This document shows, piece after piece, positions 1-8,148 of a DNA stretch of 64,000 nucleotides (the stretch's first letter is position 1; each line of letters opens with the position of its first letter). The position numbers were made by a program, and so were the translations under genes. The stretch comes from Bacteroidales bacterium UBA2287 (GTDB lineage: Bacteria > Bacteroidota > Bacteroidia > Bacteroidales > Tenuifilaceae), in the NCBI GenBank assembly GCA_002345675.1, contig DDWL01000037.1, positions 116,947-180,946 on the forward strand, written 5' to 3'. The notes beneath the pieces are model-generated. The model had not been told where the DNA came from. It made no database searches and worked only from the letters and a program-made list of their open reading frames with translations.

Positions 1-43
1 GAGAACCGAGAACCGAGAACCGACAACCGAGAACCGACAACTG
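1..43. repeat. short tandem repeat, GAGAACC/GACAACC units
   Basis: The window opens inside a run of 7-bp units alternating between gagaacc and gacaacc. The array probably continues to the left of the window. The same style of degenerate short repeat recurs at 10693-10890, where gacaacc and gataacc units appear. No coding function is apparent. Confidence 0.8.
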
Positions 44-71
44 TGATATATGTAAAATTATAAAAAACTTG

Positions 72-106
72 TGTAACACAAACAAGCCCTCCAGCACTGA
101 ACTTTG
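72..106 (+). promoter_or_regulatory. putative promoter TGTAAC-N21-GAACTTTG
   Basis: TGTAAC (72-77) is followed after exactly 21 nt by GAACTTTG (99-106), close to the Bacteroidota -7 box TAnnTTTG. It lies 94 nt before the cupin start. The same hexamer, spacing and -7-like box recur at 6470-6504, 10996-11030 and 19872-19906, which is the main reason for calling it. Confidence 0.45.
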
Positions 107-200
107 CTGTACAAACCTTCACTTAAATAATTTTCATTACCCCCTTTATGGTTGTGATTTTTTAAAGCATTTCATTTTTAATATTTAAAGTTTCAATAGC

Positions 201-479
201 ATGATAATTAAAACAATAGTAAAGAAAGCTACTGGTAGCATTAGGTCAATACTATTCGATGAGGGCGATGTGCTTAAGGAGAAAATTATCCCATTCGAAA
301 CTTTCATCTTTATTGTTCATGGCAAAGCCGATGTGGTAATCGATGGTGTTCACACTAAGCTTAGGGCGGGTCAGTCAATTGTTGTTCCCGCGCACACCTT
401 TAATTCAATAACCGCATTAACGGGGATTGAAATGCTGTCGACTATTATTAAAAGCGGATACGAACAAATTAGTTACTAA
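201..479 (+). CDS. small cupin-domain protein
   Basis: This 92-residue protein is about the size of one cupin barrel. It has no signal peptide, so it should be cytoplasmic. The central stretch resembles the second cupin motif: FIVHGKADVVIDG is a turn-rich beta segment, followed by LRAGQSIVVPAHTFNSI, with the proline and histidine usual at the metal-binding strand. Only one clear candidate metal-binding histidine is seen, so metal binding and enzymatic activity are uncertain; ligand sensing is an alternative. The start ATG follows an AT-rich leader. The gene lies 37 nt upstream of a histidine kinase gene in the same direction and is probably co-transcribed with it, which suggests a role in the same signalling pathway. 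That role is inference from position only. Confidence 0.75.
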   Translation: MIIKTIVKKATGSIRSILFDEGDVLKEKIIPFETFIFIVHGKADVVIDGVHTKLRAGQSIVVPAHTFNSITALTGIEMLSTIIKSGYEQISY

Positions 480-516
480 GAATCGTTTTTTCATTTTGAA
501 AAACCAAAAAAATGTA

Positions 517-3285
517 ATGGGAAGAGTTCGAAAATCCAAAGAGTTAATCGATGCCCAAAAAAAACTCGCTTTTCAAAACGAGGAGAGAGAAAAAAGGGAA
601 GCCGAGTTATTTCTAGCCGACAAGGAACTTGCATTTTTAAACCGTGAGAAAGAGATACGTGCCGAAGAGCTTGTGGTTGTAAAAAACGAAATTGCAATAC
701 AAAACGAGGATAGAGAAATAAAGGCAAAAAAGTTGGTAATTGCCAATAAGGAACTTGCATTTCAAAACCGTGAAAAAGAAAAGCGTGCCGACGAACTTGT
801 TATTGCCGGTAAGGAACTTGCATTTCAAAGTAAAGAAAAGGAAAAACGAGCCGATGAGCTTACCATTGCAAATAAGGAACTCGCCTTTCAGAATGAGGAA
901 AAGGAAAAAAAAGCAGCAAAGCTAATTATTGCCAATAAGGAGCTTGTATTTCAGAATCGCGAAAAAGAAAAGCGTGCCGACGAGTTAATACTAGCCAATA
1001 AAGAACTTGCTTTTCAAAACGAGGAAAAACGAAAACGAGCCGAGGAACTGGTTGTTGCCGACAAAGAGCTAGCATACCAGCATAAAGAGAAGGAAAAGCG
1101 CGCAGCCGAACTGCTTATTGCCAATAAGGAACTTGCCTTTCAGAACGAGGAAAAAGAAAAAAAGGCTGCCAAACTTGTTATTGCAAACAACGAGTTGGCT
1201 TACCAAAATAGGGAAAAGGAGAAGCGTGCCGACGAACTTGCCATTGCTAACAAGGAGTTGGCTTTTCAGAATGATGAGAAGGAAAAGCGTGCCGCCGAAC
1301 TGCTAATTGCCAATAAGGAGTTGGCTTTTCAAAATGAAGAAAAGGAAAAGCGTGCCGAGGAGTTAATTGTAGCAAATAAAAACCTTGCCTTTCAAAACCG
1401 CGAAAGGGAAAAACGTGCCGACGAGCTAACCATTGCCAATAAAGAGCTTGCCTTTCAGAACGAGGAAAAAGAAAAGCGTGCTGCCGAACTGCTAATTGCC
1501 AACAAGGAGCTTGCCTTTCAAAATGAGGAGAAGGAGAAGCGTGCTGCCGAACTTATTGTTGCAAACAAAACGCTAGCATTTCAAAATAAGGAAAAGGGGA
1601 GTCGAGCCGACGAGCTAATGCTGGCCAATAAGGAGCTGGCATTTCAAAATATTGAAAAGGAGAAGCGAGCCGATGAACTAATTCTTGCAAATAAAGAGTT
1701 GGCCTTTCAGAATGAGGAGAAGGAGAAGCGTGCTAATGAACTTGTTGTAGCCAACAAGGAGCTGGCATTTCAGAATCAGGAAAAGGAAAAACGTGCAAAC
1801 GAACTTGTAGTTGCCAATAAAAAGTTAGCCATTCAAAACCGCGAAAAGGAAAAAAGAGCCGACGAGCTAATTATTGCAAATAAGGAGTTGGCATATCAAA
1901 ACAAGGAAAAGGAGAAGCGCGCCAATGAGTTTAACTCGGCCAATAAAAAACTTGCAGTTCAAAACGAGGATAAGGAGAAAAAGGAGAAAAAGCTTATAGT
2001 TGCCAACAAAGAACTTGCCTTTCAAAACCGTGAGAAAGAGCGACGTGCCGACGAACTTATAATAGCCAACAAAGAACTTGAATTTCAGAATTTAGAGAAA
2101 GAAAAACGAGCAGAGGAACTTAACGATGCAAACAAGGAACTTGCATTTCAAAATGTTGAACGACGAAAACGAGCGGCCGAACTTTCCATTGCTAACAACG
2201 AGCTTATTAAGGCAAAGGAAAAGTTTAGGCTTGTGGTCGAGTCGTCTCCAAACGCAATTTTACTTGTCGATAACGACAACACCATTACCCTTGTAAATAA
2301 CCAAACCGAAATGCTTTTTGGCTACGAGCGTAACGAACTTATTGGGCATAAACTCGAAATAATTGCTCCCGAACGGTTCCAGAATCAGTCGCCTTCGAGC
2401 AAAAATATGTTCTACAGAAAAAACCGAAAGCTGGCAATTATTAGTGGCTGCGATTTGCTTGCAGTAAGAAAAAACGGTACCGAGGTTCAAGTTGAAATGA
2501 GCTTAAACCCCATTGAAACAGTTGAAGGGCACATGGTTTTAGTTTCGGTTATCGACATAACCGAAAGGAAAATTCAGGAAGCAACCATTAAAAAACAAAT
2601 GGAACTCGAAATTAAGAACAAGGAACTCGAGCAGTTTGCCTATATTGCTTCGCACGATTTGCAGGAACCACTTCGCACTGTTTCAAACTACATGCAGGTT
2701 TTCGAAGAGGACTATATTGGTCTTTTAGACGATAACGCTCGCAGCTACCTAACGTCGGTAAACAGTGCAACCCGACGAATGAGCATTCTTATTAAGTCGC
2801 TTCTCGACTTTTCGCGGTTGGGTCGAAATAGCAAACTTACTCAGGTCGACTGCAAAAAATTGGTAAACGAAGTAGTCGACGATCTTGAAGCCTTAATAAA
2901 AACCTCGAAAACCGAAATTGCGGTTGCCAAAATGCCAAAGCTAAAGGTTTACGAAGCCGAGCTTCGCGAAGTTTTTCAGAACCTAATTACCAACGCCATT
3001 AAGTTTCAAAAAAACGGTTCTATTCCTAAAATCCAAATACGCTCCGAGCAAATTGGCGATAAGTGGAAATTTTCGGTGTCCGACAATGGAATTGGAATTG
3101 CACCTGCTCATTTCGAGCGGGTATTCGATATTTTTAAACGGCTTCATGCAAGCGAAGATGAGTATAAAGGGAACGGAATAGGTCTGGCTAATTGTAAAAA
3201 AATTGTACAAATGCACAAAGGCGACATTTGGGTCGAATCGACACTGGGAGTTGGAACCACATTTTATTTCACCATAGCAATTTAA
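517..3285 (+). CDS. soluble PAS-sensor histidine kinase with a 26-unit coiled-coil repeat
   Basis: This is a 922-residue hybrid-free sensor kinase. Residues 15-560 are 26 consecutive 21-residue units of the type KELAFQNEEKEKRAAELIIAN, three heptads each, predicted to form a very long coiled coil. A PAS domain follows (about 565-690, starting KFRLVVESSPNAILLVD). Next is a HisKA dimerisation domain with phospho-acceptor His713 in IASHDLQEP, and a HATPase_c domain with an N box (NLITNAIKF), a G1 box (SDNGIGI) and a G2 box (GNGIGL). I see no transmembrane segment or signal peptide, so the protein is probably cytoplasmic. I chose the ATG at 517 because the frame upstream overlaps the cupin gene and encodes no recognisable domain. 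It lies between the cupin gene and a receiver gene that starts 3 nt after its stop, the presumed cognate phosphorelay partner. The input signal is unknown. Confidence 0.9.
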   Translation: MGRVRKSKELIDAQKKLAFQNEEREKREAELFLADKELAFLNREKEIRAEELVVVKNEIAIQNEDREIKAKKLVIANKELAFQNREKEKRADELVIAGKELAFQSKEKEKRADELTIANKELAFQNEEKEKKAAKLIIANKELVFQNREKEKRADELILANKELAFQNEEKRKRAEELVVADKELAYQHKEKEKRAAELLIANKELAFQNEEKEKKAAKLVIANNELAYQNREKEKRADELAIANKELAFQNDEKEKRAAELLIANKELAFQNEEKEKRAEELIVANKNLAFQNREREKRADELTIANKELAFQNEEKEKRAAELLIANKELAFQNEEKEKRAAELIVANKTLAFQNKEKGSRADELMLANKELAFQNIEKEKRADELILANKELAFQNEEKEKRANELVVANKELAFQNQEKEKRANELVVANKKLAIQNREKEKRADELIIANKELAYQNKEKEKRANEFNSANKKLAVQNEDKEKKEKKLIVANKELAFQNREKERRADELIIANKELEFQNLEKEKRAEELNDANKELAFQNVERRKRAAELSIANNELIKAKEKFRLVVESSPNAILLVDNDNTITLVNNQTEMLFGYERNELIGHKLEIIAPERFQNQSPSSKNMFYRKNRKLAIISGCDLLAVRKNGTEVQVEMSLNPIETVEGHMVLVSVIDITERKIQEATIKKQMELEIKNKELEQFAYIASHDLQEPLRTVSNYMQVFEEDYIGLLDDNARSYLTSVNSATRRMSILIKSLLDFSRLGRNSKLTQVDCKKLVNEVVDDLEALIKTSKTEIAVAKMPKLKVYEAELREVFQNLITNAIKFQKNGSIPKIQIRSEQIGDKWKFSVSDNGIGIAPAHFERVFDIFKRLHASEDEYKGNGIGLANCKKIVQMHKGDIWVESTLGVGTTFYFTIAI
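559..2196 (+). repeat. 26 tandem 63-bp coding units (21-aa heptad triplets)
   Basis: The kinase gene contains 26 back-to-back units of exactly 63 bp, each coding for a K-E-L-A-F-Q-N type opening and an A-N or A-D ending. The units are conserved at protein level and varied in DNA, with many synonymous changes, so the array is old or selected rather than freshly expanded. The 21-residue period keeps the heptad register across the whole array. Confidence 0.95.
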
Positions 3286-3288
3286 ATT

Positions 3289-3699
3289 ATGTATAGTATG
3301 TTAAACTGTATTATGCTGGTCGACGATAACCCCGACGACAACTTCTTTCACGAGAGAGAAATTAAGAAGAGCAATAGCGAAATTGTTGTTATTAAAAAGA
3401 ATACAGCAATGGCTGCTCTTGTCTACTTAAAGGAGAATAAAGATGTCGCCTTCAAACTGCCCGACCTAATTCTTTTGGATATTAACATGCCGGGAATGAA
3501 TGGCTGGGAGTTTTTAAAGGAGTATAATTTGCTAGCCAAAGAGCTGCAAAGCAAGGTTGTAATTATTATGCTAACAACCTCCGAAAACTCCGATGATATT
3601 CGAAATGCAAAATCGGAGAATTATGTCTCCGATTTTATAACAAAACCAATGACTAAGGATGTTATGAATAAAATTACAAAGAAGTACTTTAAAACATAA
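3289..3699 (+). CDS. single-domain response regulator (CheY-like receiver)
   Basis: This 136-residue protein is a bare receiver domain with no output domain. The acidic pocket is visible in MLVDDNPDDN (Asp12, Asp13), the phospho-acceptor is Asp64 in LILLDINMPGMNG, the conserved Thr lies in MLTTSENSDD, and the Lys-Pro pair is in ITKPMT. It starts 3 nt after the stop of the PAS histidine kinase, so the two are very probably translated from one message and act together in phosphotransfer. A second in-frame ATG at 3298 gives the start MLNCIMLVDD and is an equally plausible start. Output must come from protein-protein interaction or further phosphotransfer. Confidence 0.92.
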   Translation: MYSMLNCIMLVDDNPDDNFFHEREIKKSNSEIVVIKKNTAMAALVYLKENKDVAFKLPDLILLDINMPGMNGWEFLKEYNLLAKELQSKVVIIMLTTSENSDDIRNAKSENYVSDFITKPMTKDVMNKITKKYFKT

Positions 3700-3841
3700 A
3701 TATTACCTAGTTCGGCATAGCCCCGATGGATATCGGGGTGTCTAAGTTACCTACTCACGGGGTGACTATTCGCTTAGCAAAGAGTCACCCCGTGAGTGTC
3801 ACGATATACTGATGATATTGTGATAGTTAGGAAAAGAATAA

Positions 3842-3930
3842 TCAATGCGAAATGGATTTGAAATAATAAGAAACTTGCCATGAGCGATGTGCGGGGGTAG
3901 GGCAATCCCGATTGCTATTCCGAGGCTGCT
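3842..3930. repeat. dispersed repeat, copy 1 (second copy 5938-6023)
   Basis: Both copies contain gcgaaatgga, taagaa, ttg-catgagcgatgtgcgg and ggcaatcccgat in the same order with small differences. They lie 2.1 kb apart on either side of the phosphofructokinase gene, both in non-coding DNA and in the same orientation. Confidence 0.7.
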
Positions 3931-4178
3931 CGATTGAAACAACGTTCGGCGGTCGGCTATGCCGCCGTCGGTCTATTATAAGCAGGCTGTGCCTGCGAAC
4001 ATTGCCTGTAAAGGCAAAAAAATAACATTGCAAAGCAGGTAAGAGCCTGCTAAAATATATTCGACTGAGGCACCCCCGATAGCAATCGGGGCTCAGCCGA
4101 ACTGGGTAAAATTACAAAGAAGTACTTTAAAACGTAAATAGATTACTCCCACTGCAGAGGGAAAGCATTTAATACCAG

Positions 4179-4326
4179 CTGTCCCGATAGGGACAGAATA
4201 TCGGTAAATGATGTTAGAGAATCCAATTTCACTGTACCGTTAGGTACAGAATATTCCGTACCTAGCGGCACGGCGTTCTTATTTTGTACTTGAGAGTTAC
4301 CGATATTGTGTCCCTAGCGGGACAAA
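4179..4326. repeat. nested palindromic repeat element, copy 1
   Basis: The outer arms ctgtcccgatagggacag and gtgtccctagcgggacaaa, and the inner arms gtaccgttaggtacag and cgtacctagcggcac, make a two-level inverted repeat of about 148 bp. Related copies lie at 7185-7329 (complete) and 7487-7564 (left half only). The structure resembles REP-like intergenic palindromes, but no REP-associated transposase gene is in this window. Confidence 0.8.
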
Positions 4327-4450
4327 GTAATATATACCAACAATCGAATAAAACTAGAGACAGAATTTTAAAAGCAATTTTTTGACATGTTTGCCCTGCT
4401 CCTTTCTTTTTGCTAACTCTATTTTACTTATGCATAACAAAAACCGCAAT

Positions 4451-5770
4451 ATGCCAAACGACTTTAACGTTAAAACGCTGGGCAAAGCAATTGTAAAATC
4501 GCCCTTAAAGTTCCCAAGCGAAAATGTAAACTTAGAGTTTGGTTTTATCGATACCAACGATAGGGTTTTATACAACACAACCCTGAGCCATTTTAACCAA
4601 ACTACCACAAAGGGCGAAACGCCAATCTCCTTCGAAAAAGCTGGGCCACATAAGAATTTGTATTTTAATTCGGCAAAAACAAAAGTGGCAATAGTGTCGT
4701 GTGGTGGGCTGTGCCCTGGAGTAAATAACGTAATTCAAAGTCTTGTAAATCAGCTATATTTTAGGTATAATGTTAAGCAGATAGTTGGCATTCGTTACGG
4801 ATTCGAAGGTTTTATTGCAAAGTACAACCATTCAACCGTTGAACTTACTCCGCAGGGGGTCGATAAAATTCATCTCTTTGGAGGCACGCTCCTTGGAACA
4901 TCGCGCGGAGAGCAAGACGTTGCCCTTATTGTTGATGCACTTTGTGCACAAAAAGTAAACATCCTATTTTGCATTGGCGGCGATGGCACTCTGCGCGGAG
5001 CGCATGCCATTCATCAGGAAATTGTGCGCCGAAAATTAAGTATAGCCATTGCCGGAATTCCTAAAACCATTGATAACGACATTAGCTTTATCGATAAATC
5101 GTTTGGATTCGAAACTGCGTTTACCATTGCCAACGATATAATACGCTATGCCCATAACGAGGCCATTGGAGCATACAATGGAATTGCAATTGTAAAGCTT
5201 ATGGGTCGCAACTCGGGATTTATTGCAGCGCACGCAGCCCTTTCGATTCACGAGGTAAACTTTGTTCTTGTTCCCGAAGTTGCTTTCGATTTAAGCGGAC
5301 CACACGGATTTTTAGATGCGCTACAAAAGCGTCTCGAAAATCGTCACCATGCACTAATAGTGGTCGCCGAGGGTGCTGGGCAAAACTTTTTCGACAGTGC
5401 TTCGCTCGAAAAGGATGCGTCGGGAAATATTAAGAATAAGGATATTGGCTTGTATTTAAAAGACAAAATATCGGAGGAATTCGAATCGAAAAAGTTTCGT
5501 TTTACCACAAAGTACATCGACCCCAGCTATATTATTCGCAGCGCCCCAGCCAATGCAAACGACAGTAAGTTTTGTGGGCTTCTGGCACAAAATGCCGTTC
5601 ATGCTGCAATGGCTGGCAAAACCGATTTTGTTGTTGGGAACTGGAACTCGCATTTTACACTTATACCAATACCAGTAGCTGTTTCGGAGCAGAAGCGAAT
5701 TAACGAGAATGGCGAATTATGGTGGAATGTACTCGAAACCACTGGCCAGCCTGTTTCGATGAAAGGATAA
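4451..5770 (+). CDS. 6-phosphofructokinase, PPi-type clade with ATP-type active-site glycine
   Basis: This 439-residue protein phosphorylates fructose 6-phosphate in glycolysis. Family motifs are clear: CGGLCPGVNNVI near the N-terminal nucleotide loop, the phosphoryl-donor loop GGDGT (Gly176-Thr180), the catalytic PKTIDNDI (Pro204 onward, Asp208 and Asp210), and KLMGRNSGFIA. The Gly of GGDG is typical of ATP users, since PPi-dependent enzymes usually carry Asp there. The Lys of PKTIDND, however, is typical of the PPi-type clade. This mixture is known from ATP enzymes descended from PPi ancestors, so ATP use is likely but not certain. I prefer the ATG at 4451 because the mature domain begins shortly after it; an in-frame ATG at 4430 would add seven residues. 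It stands alone between repeat-rich non-coding stretches. Confidence 0.88.
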   Translation: MPNDFNVKTLGKAIVKSPLKFPSENVNLEFGFIDTNDRVLYNTTLSHFNQTTTKGETPISFEKAGPHKNLYFNSAKTKVAIVSCGGLCPGVNNVIQSLVNQLYFRYNVKQIVGIRYGFEGFIAKYNHSTVELTPQGVDKIHLFGGTLLGTSRGEQDVALIVDALCAQKVNILFCIGGDGTLRGAHAIHQEIVRRKLSIAIAGIPKTIDNDISFIDKSFGFETAFTIANDIIRYAHNEAIGAYNGIAIVKLMGRNSGFIAAHAALSIHEVNFVLVPEVAFDLSGPHGFLDALQKRLENRHHALIVVAEGAGQNFFDSASLEKDASGNIKNKDIGLYLKDKISEEFESKKFRFTTKYIDPSYIIRSAPANANDSKFCGLLAQNAVHAAMAGKTDFVVGNWNSHFTLIPIPVAVSEQKRINENGELWWNVLETTGQPVSMKG

Positions 5771-6469
5771 AGAGTAACGCATTAATAGGTACTGTTTAAA
5801 TTTTATTCGTTAGAAATACTCTGTTAATTGCCCACGCCCTGATAACTATCCATAGCCGTCAGGCTATCGATAGAAGACTGCTGAAAATGCCCATTTGCTA
5901 ATGCAAAGAAAAAGCATGGGATACCAAAAACATCAAAGCGAAATGGACTAAAAATCCTAAGAAGTTTGTCATGAGCGATGTGCGGTGGGACGGCAATCCC
6001 GATAACTATCGGGAGTGCGGCAGCACAAGGGGGAATGCTGAATCGTTAGCCCCATGTGCAAGGGCGCTTGCGTTCGAGATGGAACGCATGACCGATAGCG
6101 GTTAGGTTGATTGAACTTCGCAAAAACATAGATAAAAAGGAAGGTTATCCCCTTGCAGCGTTCCATATCGCTTACGTTGCCATGGGGCTTACGATTCGGC
6201 AGGGCGGGAGGCAGCGTCGTTTTAGCTCCGCTGAGCTCGCAAAATACGCTCGGTTGCCTTGATTCTTTGGTTCCTTTCTCATCAAGGAGAAAGGAATAAA
6301 ATGAACCCTGGAGTTCCTATAACTGTTGGAAAAACAAACTTAACCTGACGGCTATGGATGGCTATCGGGATGTATCGAAGAACCTTTAGCTCGCCGAAGG
6401 CAATCTTTTTTTAATATTAATCGGTCAAAATGAAAAAAGTATGATAAATGTAAATTTATCAATGATTTA
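5771..6469. other. non-coding stretch with inverted and dispersed repeats
   Basis: No gene is supportable. The stretch 5838-6369 is bounded by a 26-bp inverted repeat (cctgataactatcc-atagccgtcagg at 5838-5863 and its complement at 6344-6369, 23 of 26 matching by eye). Inside lie the second copy of the 3842-3930 repeat (5938-6023) and a cccgataactatcggg palindrome. This could be the remains of a small mobile element. Confidence 0.6.
5938..6023. repeat. dispersed repeat, copy 2 (first copy 3842-3930)
   Basis: This is the second copy of the segment described at 3842-3930, with the same orientation and order of shared blocks. Confidence 0.7.
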
Positions 6470-6504
6470 TGTAACATTTCAATGTTTGTATAGCCATACC
6501 TTTA
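6470..6504 (+). promoter_or_regulatory. putative promoter TGTAAC-N21-TACCTTTA
   Basis: TGTAAC (6470-6475) and TACCTTTA (6497-6504) are separated by exactly 21 nt, 105 nt before the ECF sigma start. It matches three other sites in the window in hexamer and spacing. If the sigma factor reads this promoter, it would be autoregulated; that is inference. Confidence 0.5.
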
Positions 6505-6609
6505 ACCCTATTAAAAATTCATTAGCAAATTTAATTTACCTGTTGTTAGGTCGATATATATTCGCAAAATATTTAATATACAGGCATTTAAACAAGAAAA
6601 CTTAAAGCT

Positions 6610-7107
6610 ATGACTGCAACCGAATTTCGATTTAAGCTTGTAACTCTTCAAGATTCGCTAAGGCGTTTTGCTTACTCCTTAACTGCCGACCATGAGTGTG
6701 CGCAAGATTTAGTTCAAGAAACTTTTTTAAAAGCACTAAATAATAGCGAAAAGTTTGCAATTGAAACAAGCATGAAAGCTTGGACTTTTACAATTATGAA
6801 AAATACATACATAAATGAGTACCGACGCAATTTATACAATAATATATACAGAAAAGATCGTCGCGATTTGCCCCAAGTTAACGATACAATAGTTGCCCAA
6901 TCCGACGATCCCGCTTCAACTTATTCGGCATTAGAGATAACCGAAAACATAAAATACCTTAAAGAATCGTTACAAGTGCCACTGCAACTTCGTATTAAAG
7001 GCTACAAATACAAAGAAATTGCCGATGAACTTAACATGAATATTGGCACGGTTAAAAGCAGAATTTTCCTTTCGCGAAAGCAGTTAGTCGATTTAATGAA
7101 TAGGTAA
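6610..7107 (+). CDS. ECF-type RNA polymerase sigma factor
   Basis: This 165-residue protein has the two-domain layout of an extracytoplasmic-function sigma factor. Sigma region 2 occupies about residues 8-75, with CAQDLVQETFLKAL at the core-binding helix and WTFTIMKNTYINEYRR at the -10-reading helix. Sigma region 4 occupies about residues 110-160, with the helix-turn-helix YKYKEIADELNMNIGTVKSRI. No anti-sigma gene is adjacent: the next 800 bp are repeat-rich and non-coding, which is unusual, because ECF genes are commonly paired with a membrane anti-sigma factor. The start ATG at 6610 gives a complete region 2. A candidate promoter lies at 6470-6504. Confidence 0.93.
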   Translation: MTATEFRFKLVTLQDSLRRFAYSLTADHECAQDLVQETFLKALNNSEKFAIETSMKAWTFTIMKNTYINEYRRNLYNNIYRKDRRDLPQVNDTIVAQSDDPASTYSALEITENIKYLKESLQVPLQLRIKGYKYKEIADELNMNIGTVKSRIFLSRKQLVDLMNR

Positions 7108-7184
7108 TAAATTGTTTGTTTTCAAATTAGCAATTGCAAGATTCAGTAGGTTTTAAATTCAGGTCTATCATATTTAAAAAACAC

Positions 7185-7329
7185 CTGTCCCGTTAGGAAC
7201 ATAATATAGGTAGGCAATGCCATAAGCCAATTTCACTGTGCCGTTAGGTACAGTACATTCCGTACCTAGCGGCACGGTGTTCTTATTTTGTATTTGAGTT
7301 CTACCGATATTGTGTCCCTAACGGGACAA
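7185..7329. repeat. nested palindromic repeat element, copy 2
   Basis: This complete copy has outer arms ctgtcccgttaggaaca and tgtccctaacgggaca and inner arms gtgccgttaggtacag and cgtacctagcggcac, in the same layout as 4179-4326. The loop sequence ttcttattttgta is shared between the two complete copies. Confidence 0.8.
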
Positions 7330-7350
7330 ATGACCGAATACGAAAAATAT

Positions 7351-7486
7351 AATAATCTGAGTTCGATGTAATTTATAGAAATGCAATTGACATAATAATA
7401 ATGGAATAAGGTAAAAGTCGCTCGAGAATAGTTTTTTTACTAAGGTTTTTTTAAAGAACAGCAAGGTTAAAAGTCGTTTAAAAACT
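7351..7486 (+). repeat. dispersed repeat, copy A (inverted partner at 18538-18676)
   Basis: Shared blocks in order are aatctgagttcgatgtaatt, ggaataaggtaaa, aatagtttttttactaaggt, and tttaaagaaca, followed by a tcg-ttaaaaac block. The partner reads the same on the minus strand. Both copies are non-coding. Confidence 0.75.
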
Positions 7487-7564
7487 TGTCCCGTTAGGGA
7501 CAGAATATCGGTAATTGATGTTAGAGAAACCAATTTCACAGTGCCGTTAGGTACAGAACATTCC
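7487..7564. repeat. nested palindromic repeat, truncated copy 3
   Basis: Only the left half of the element is present: tgtcccgttagggacag, gatgttagagaaaccaattt and gtgccgttaggtacag, matching 4179-4260. It stops after the inner left arm, so this copy is decayed or was inserted incompletely. Confidence 0.75.
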
Positions 7565-7936
7565 CCACGTTCGGCTACAGCCTCAGTCGAATATATCCTT
7601 GCAGGTTTTCCAACCTGTCTCTGTGGTTGGCTGCGCCTGCAATAAACAAGTTTTAAACTAACCTCAAGTTTTCTTTAGTGTTGCGAATCGCAGGCTCAGC
7701 CTGCAAGTATAATTGGACGTCGGCATAGCTGACCGCCCAACGTAGTTTCAATCTCGCTGCTTCCGCTTAACGGAAACAAAGAACTTTGTTGATTCAAGAA
7801 AAATAAGCATCCCTTCCATATTCCGCAAATACTGTGAATTGTGTAAATCATACTAATAATTGTATAACTAAATAGCATGGTGTGCAGGGTATCTTTGCTG
7901 CATCAATATTTTGTGATAAATCAAAATAAAAAGACA

Positions 7937-8122
7937 ATGGAAAATATAGTTGTTGGATTTTGGAACGAACGAAAGGAAATTTTAAAGCAAAAGTTTCCTG
8001 GCATCTCCGATAATGATTTGCAATTTAACGATGGTAAAGAAAAGGAAATGATGGAGATGCTTGGCTATAAACTCGGCAAATCGGAAGATGAGTTGCGTAA
8101 AATTGTAAATGATATAAAGTAG
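7937..8122 (+). CDS. CsbD-like small stress protein
   Basis: This is a 61-residue soluble protein. The pattern FWNERKEILKQKFPGISDNDLQF followed by GKEKEMMEMLGYKLGK matches the CsbD-like layout, which has an N-terminal W-x-E/Q-x-K-x-x-L-K helix, a D-D-L turn and a second helix beginning G-K. CsbD family members are general-stress proteins of unknown biochemical role. I chose the ATG at 7937 because the frame upstream encodes unrelated sequence from repeat-rich DNA. A lipoprotein gene follows 26 nt downstream in the same direction and may share its message. Confidence 0.72.
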   Translation: MENIVVGFWNERKEILKQKFPGISDNDLQFNDGKEKEMMEMLGYKLGKSEDELRKIVNDIK

Positions 8123-8148
8123 CCTTAATAAGGTAATTACAAATTAAA

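Larger units (their letters stand above)
3700..4429. other. non-coding stretch filled with decayed dispersed repeats
   Basis: I find no convincing gene here. The stretch holds a palindrome of the ccccgat...atcgggg type (3721-3738, again near 4074-4091), a segment at 3842-3930 repeated at 5938-6023, the motif gattgaaac-aacgtt-cggcggtc at 3932-3954, and a nested palindromic element at 4179-4326. The short open frames across it are explained by these repeats and show no domain. Confidence 0.75.
7108..7936. other. non-coding stretch with several repeat families
   Basis: No gene is supportable before the CsbD-like gene at 7937. The stretch holds a complete nested palindromic element (7185-7329), a half copy (7487-7564), a dispersed repeat shared in inverted orientation with 18538-18676 (7351-7486), and the motif gattgaaac-tacgtt-gggcggtc on the minus strand (7731-7753). 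Short open frames here overlap these repeats and show no domain. Confidence 0.75.

Noticed and set aside
427..516. Upstream extension of the histidine kinase
   Set aside because: It overlaps the cupin gene in another frame and encodes no domain; the ATG at 517 starts the kinase.
3842..4033. Minus-strand 63-codon open frame
   Set aside because: It lies wholly within dispersed repeats, has no domain, and resembles other repeat translations.
7696..7878. Minus-strand 60-codon open frame before the CsbD-like gene
   Set aside because: It covers the gattgaaac motif and repeat DNA, with no supporting signal.
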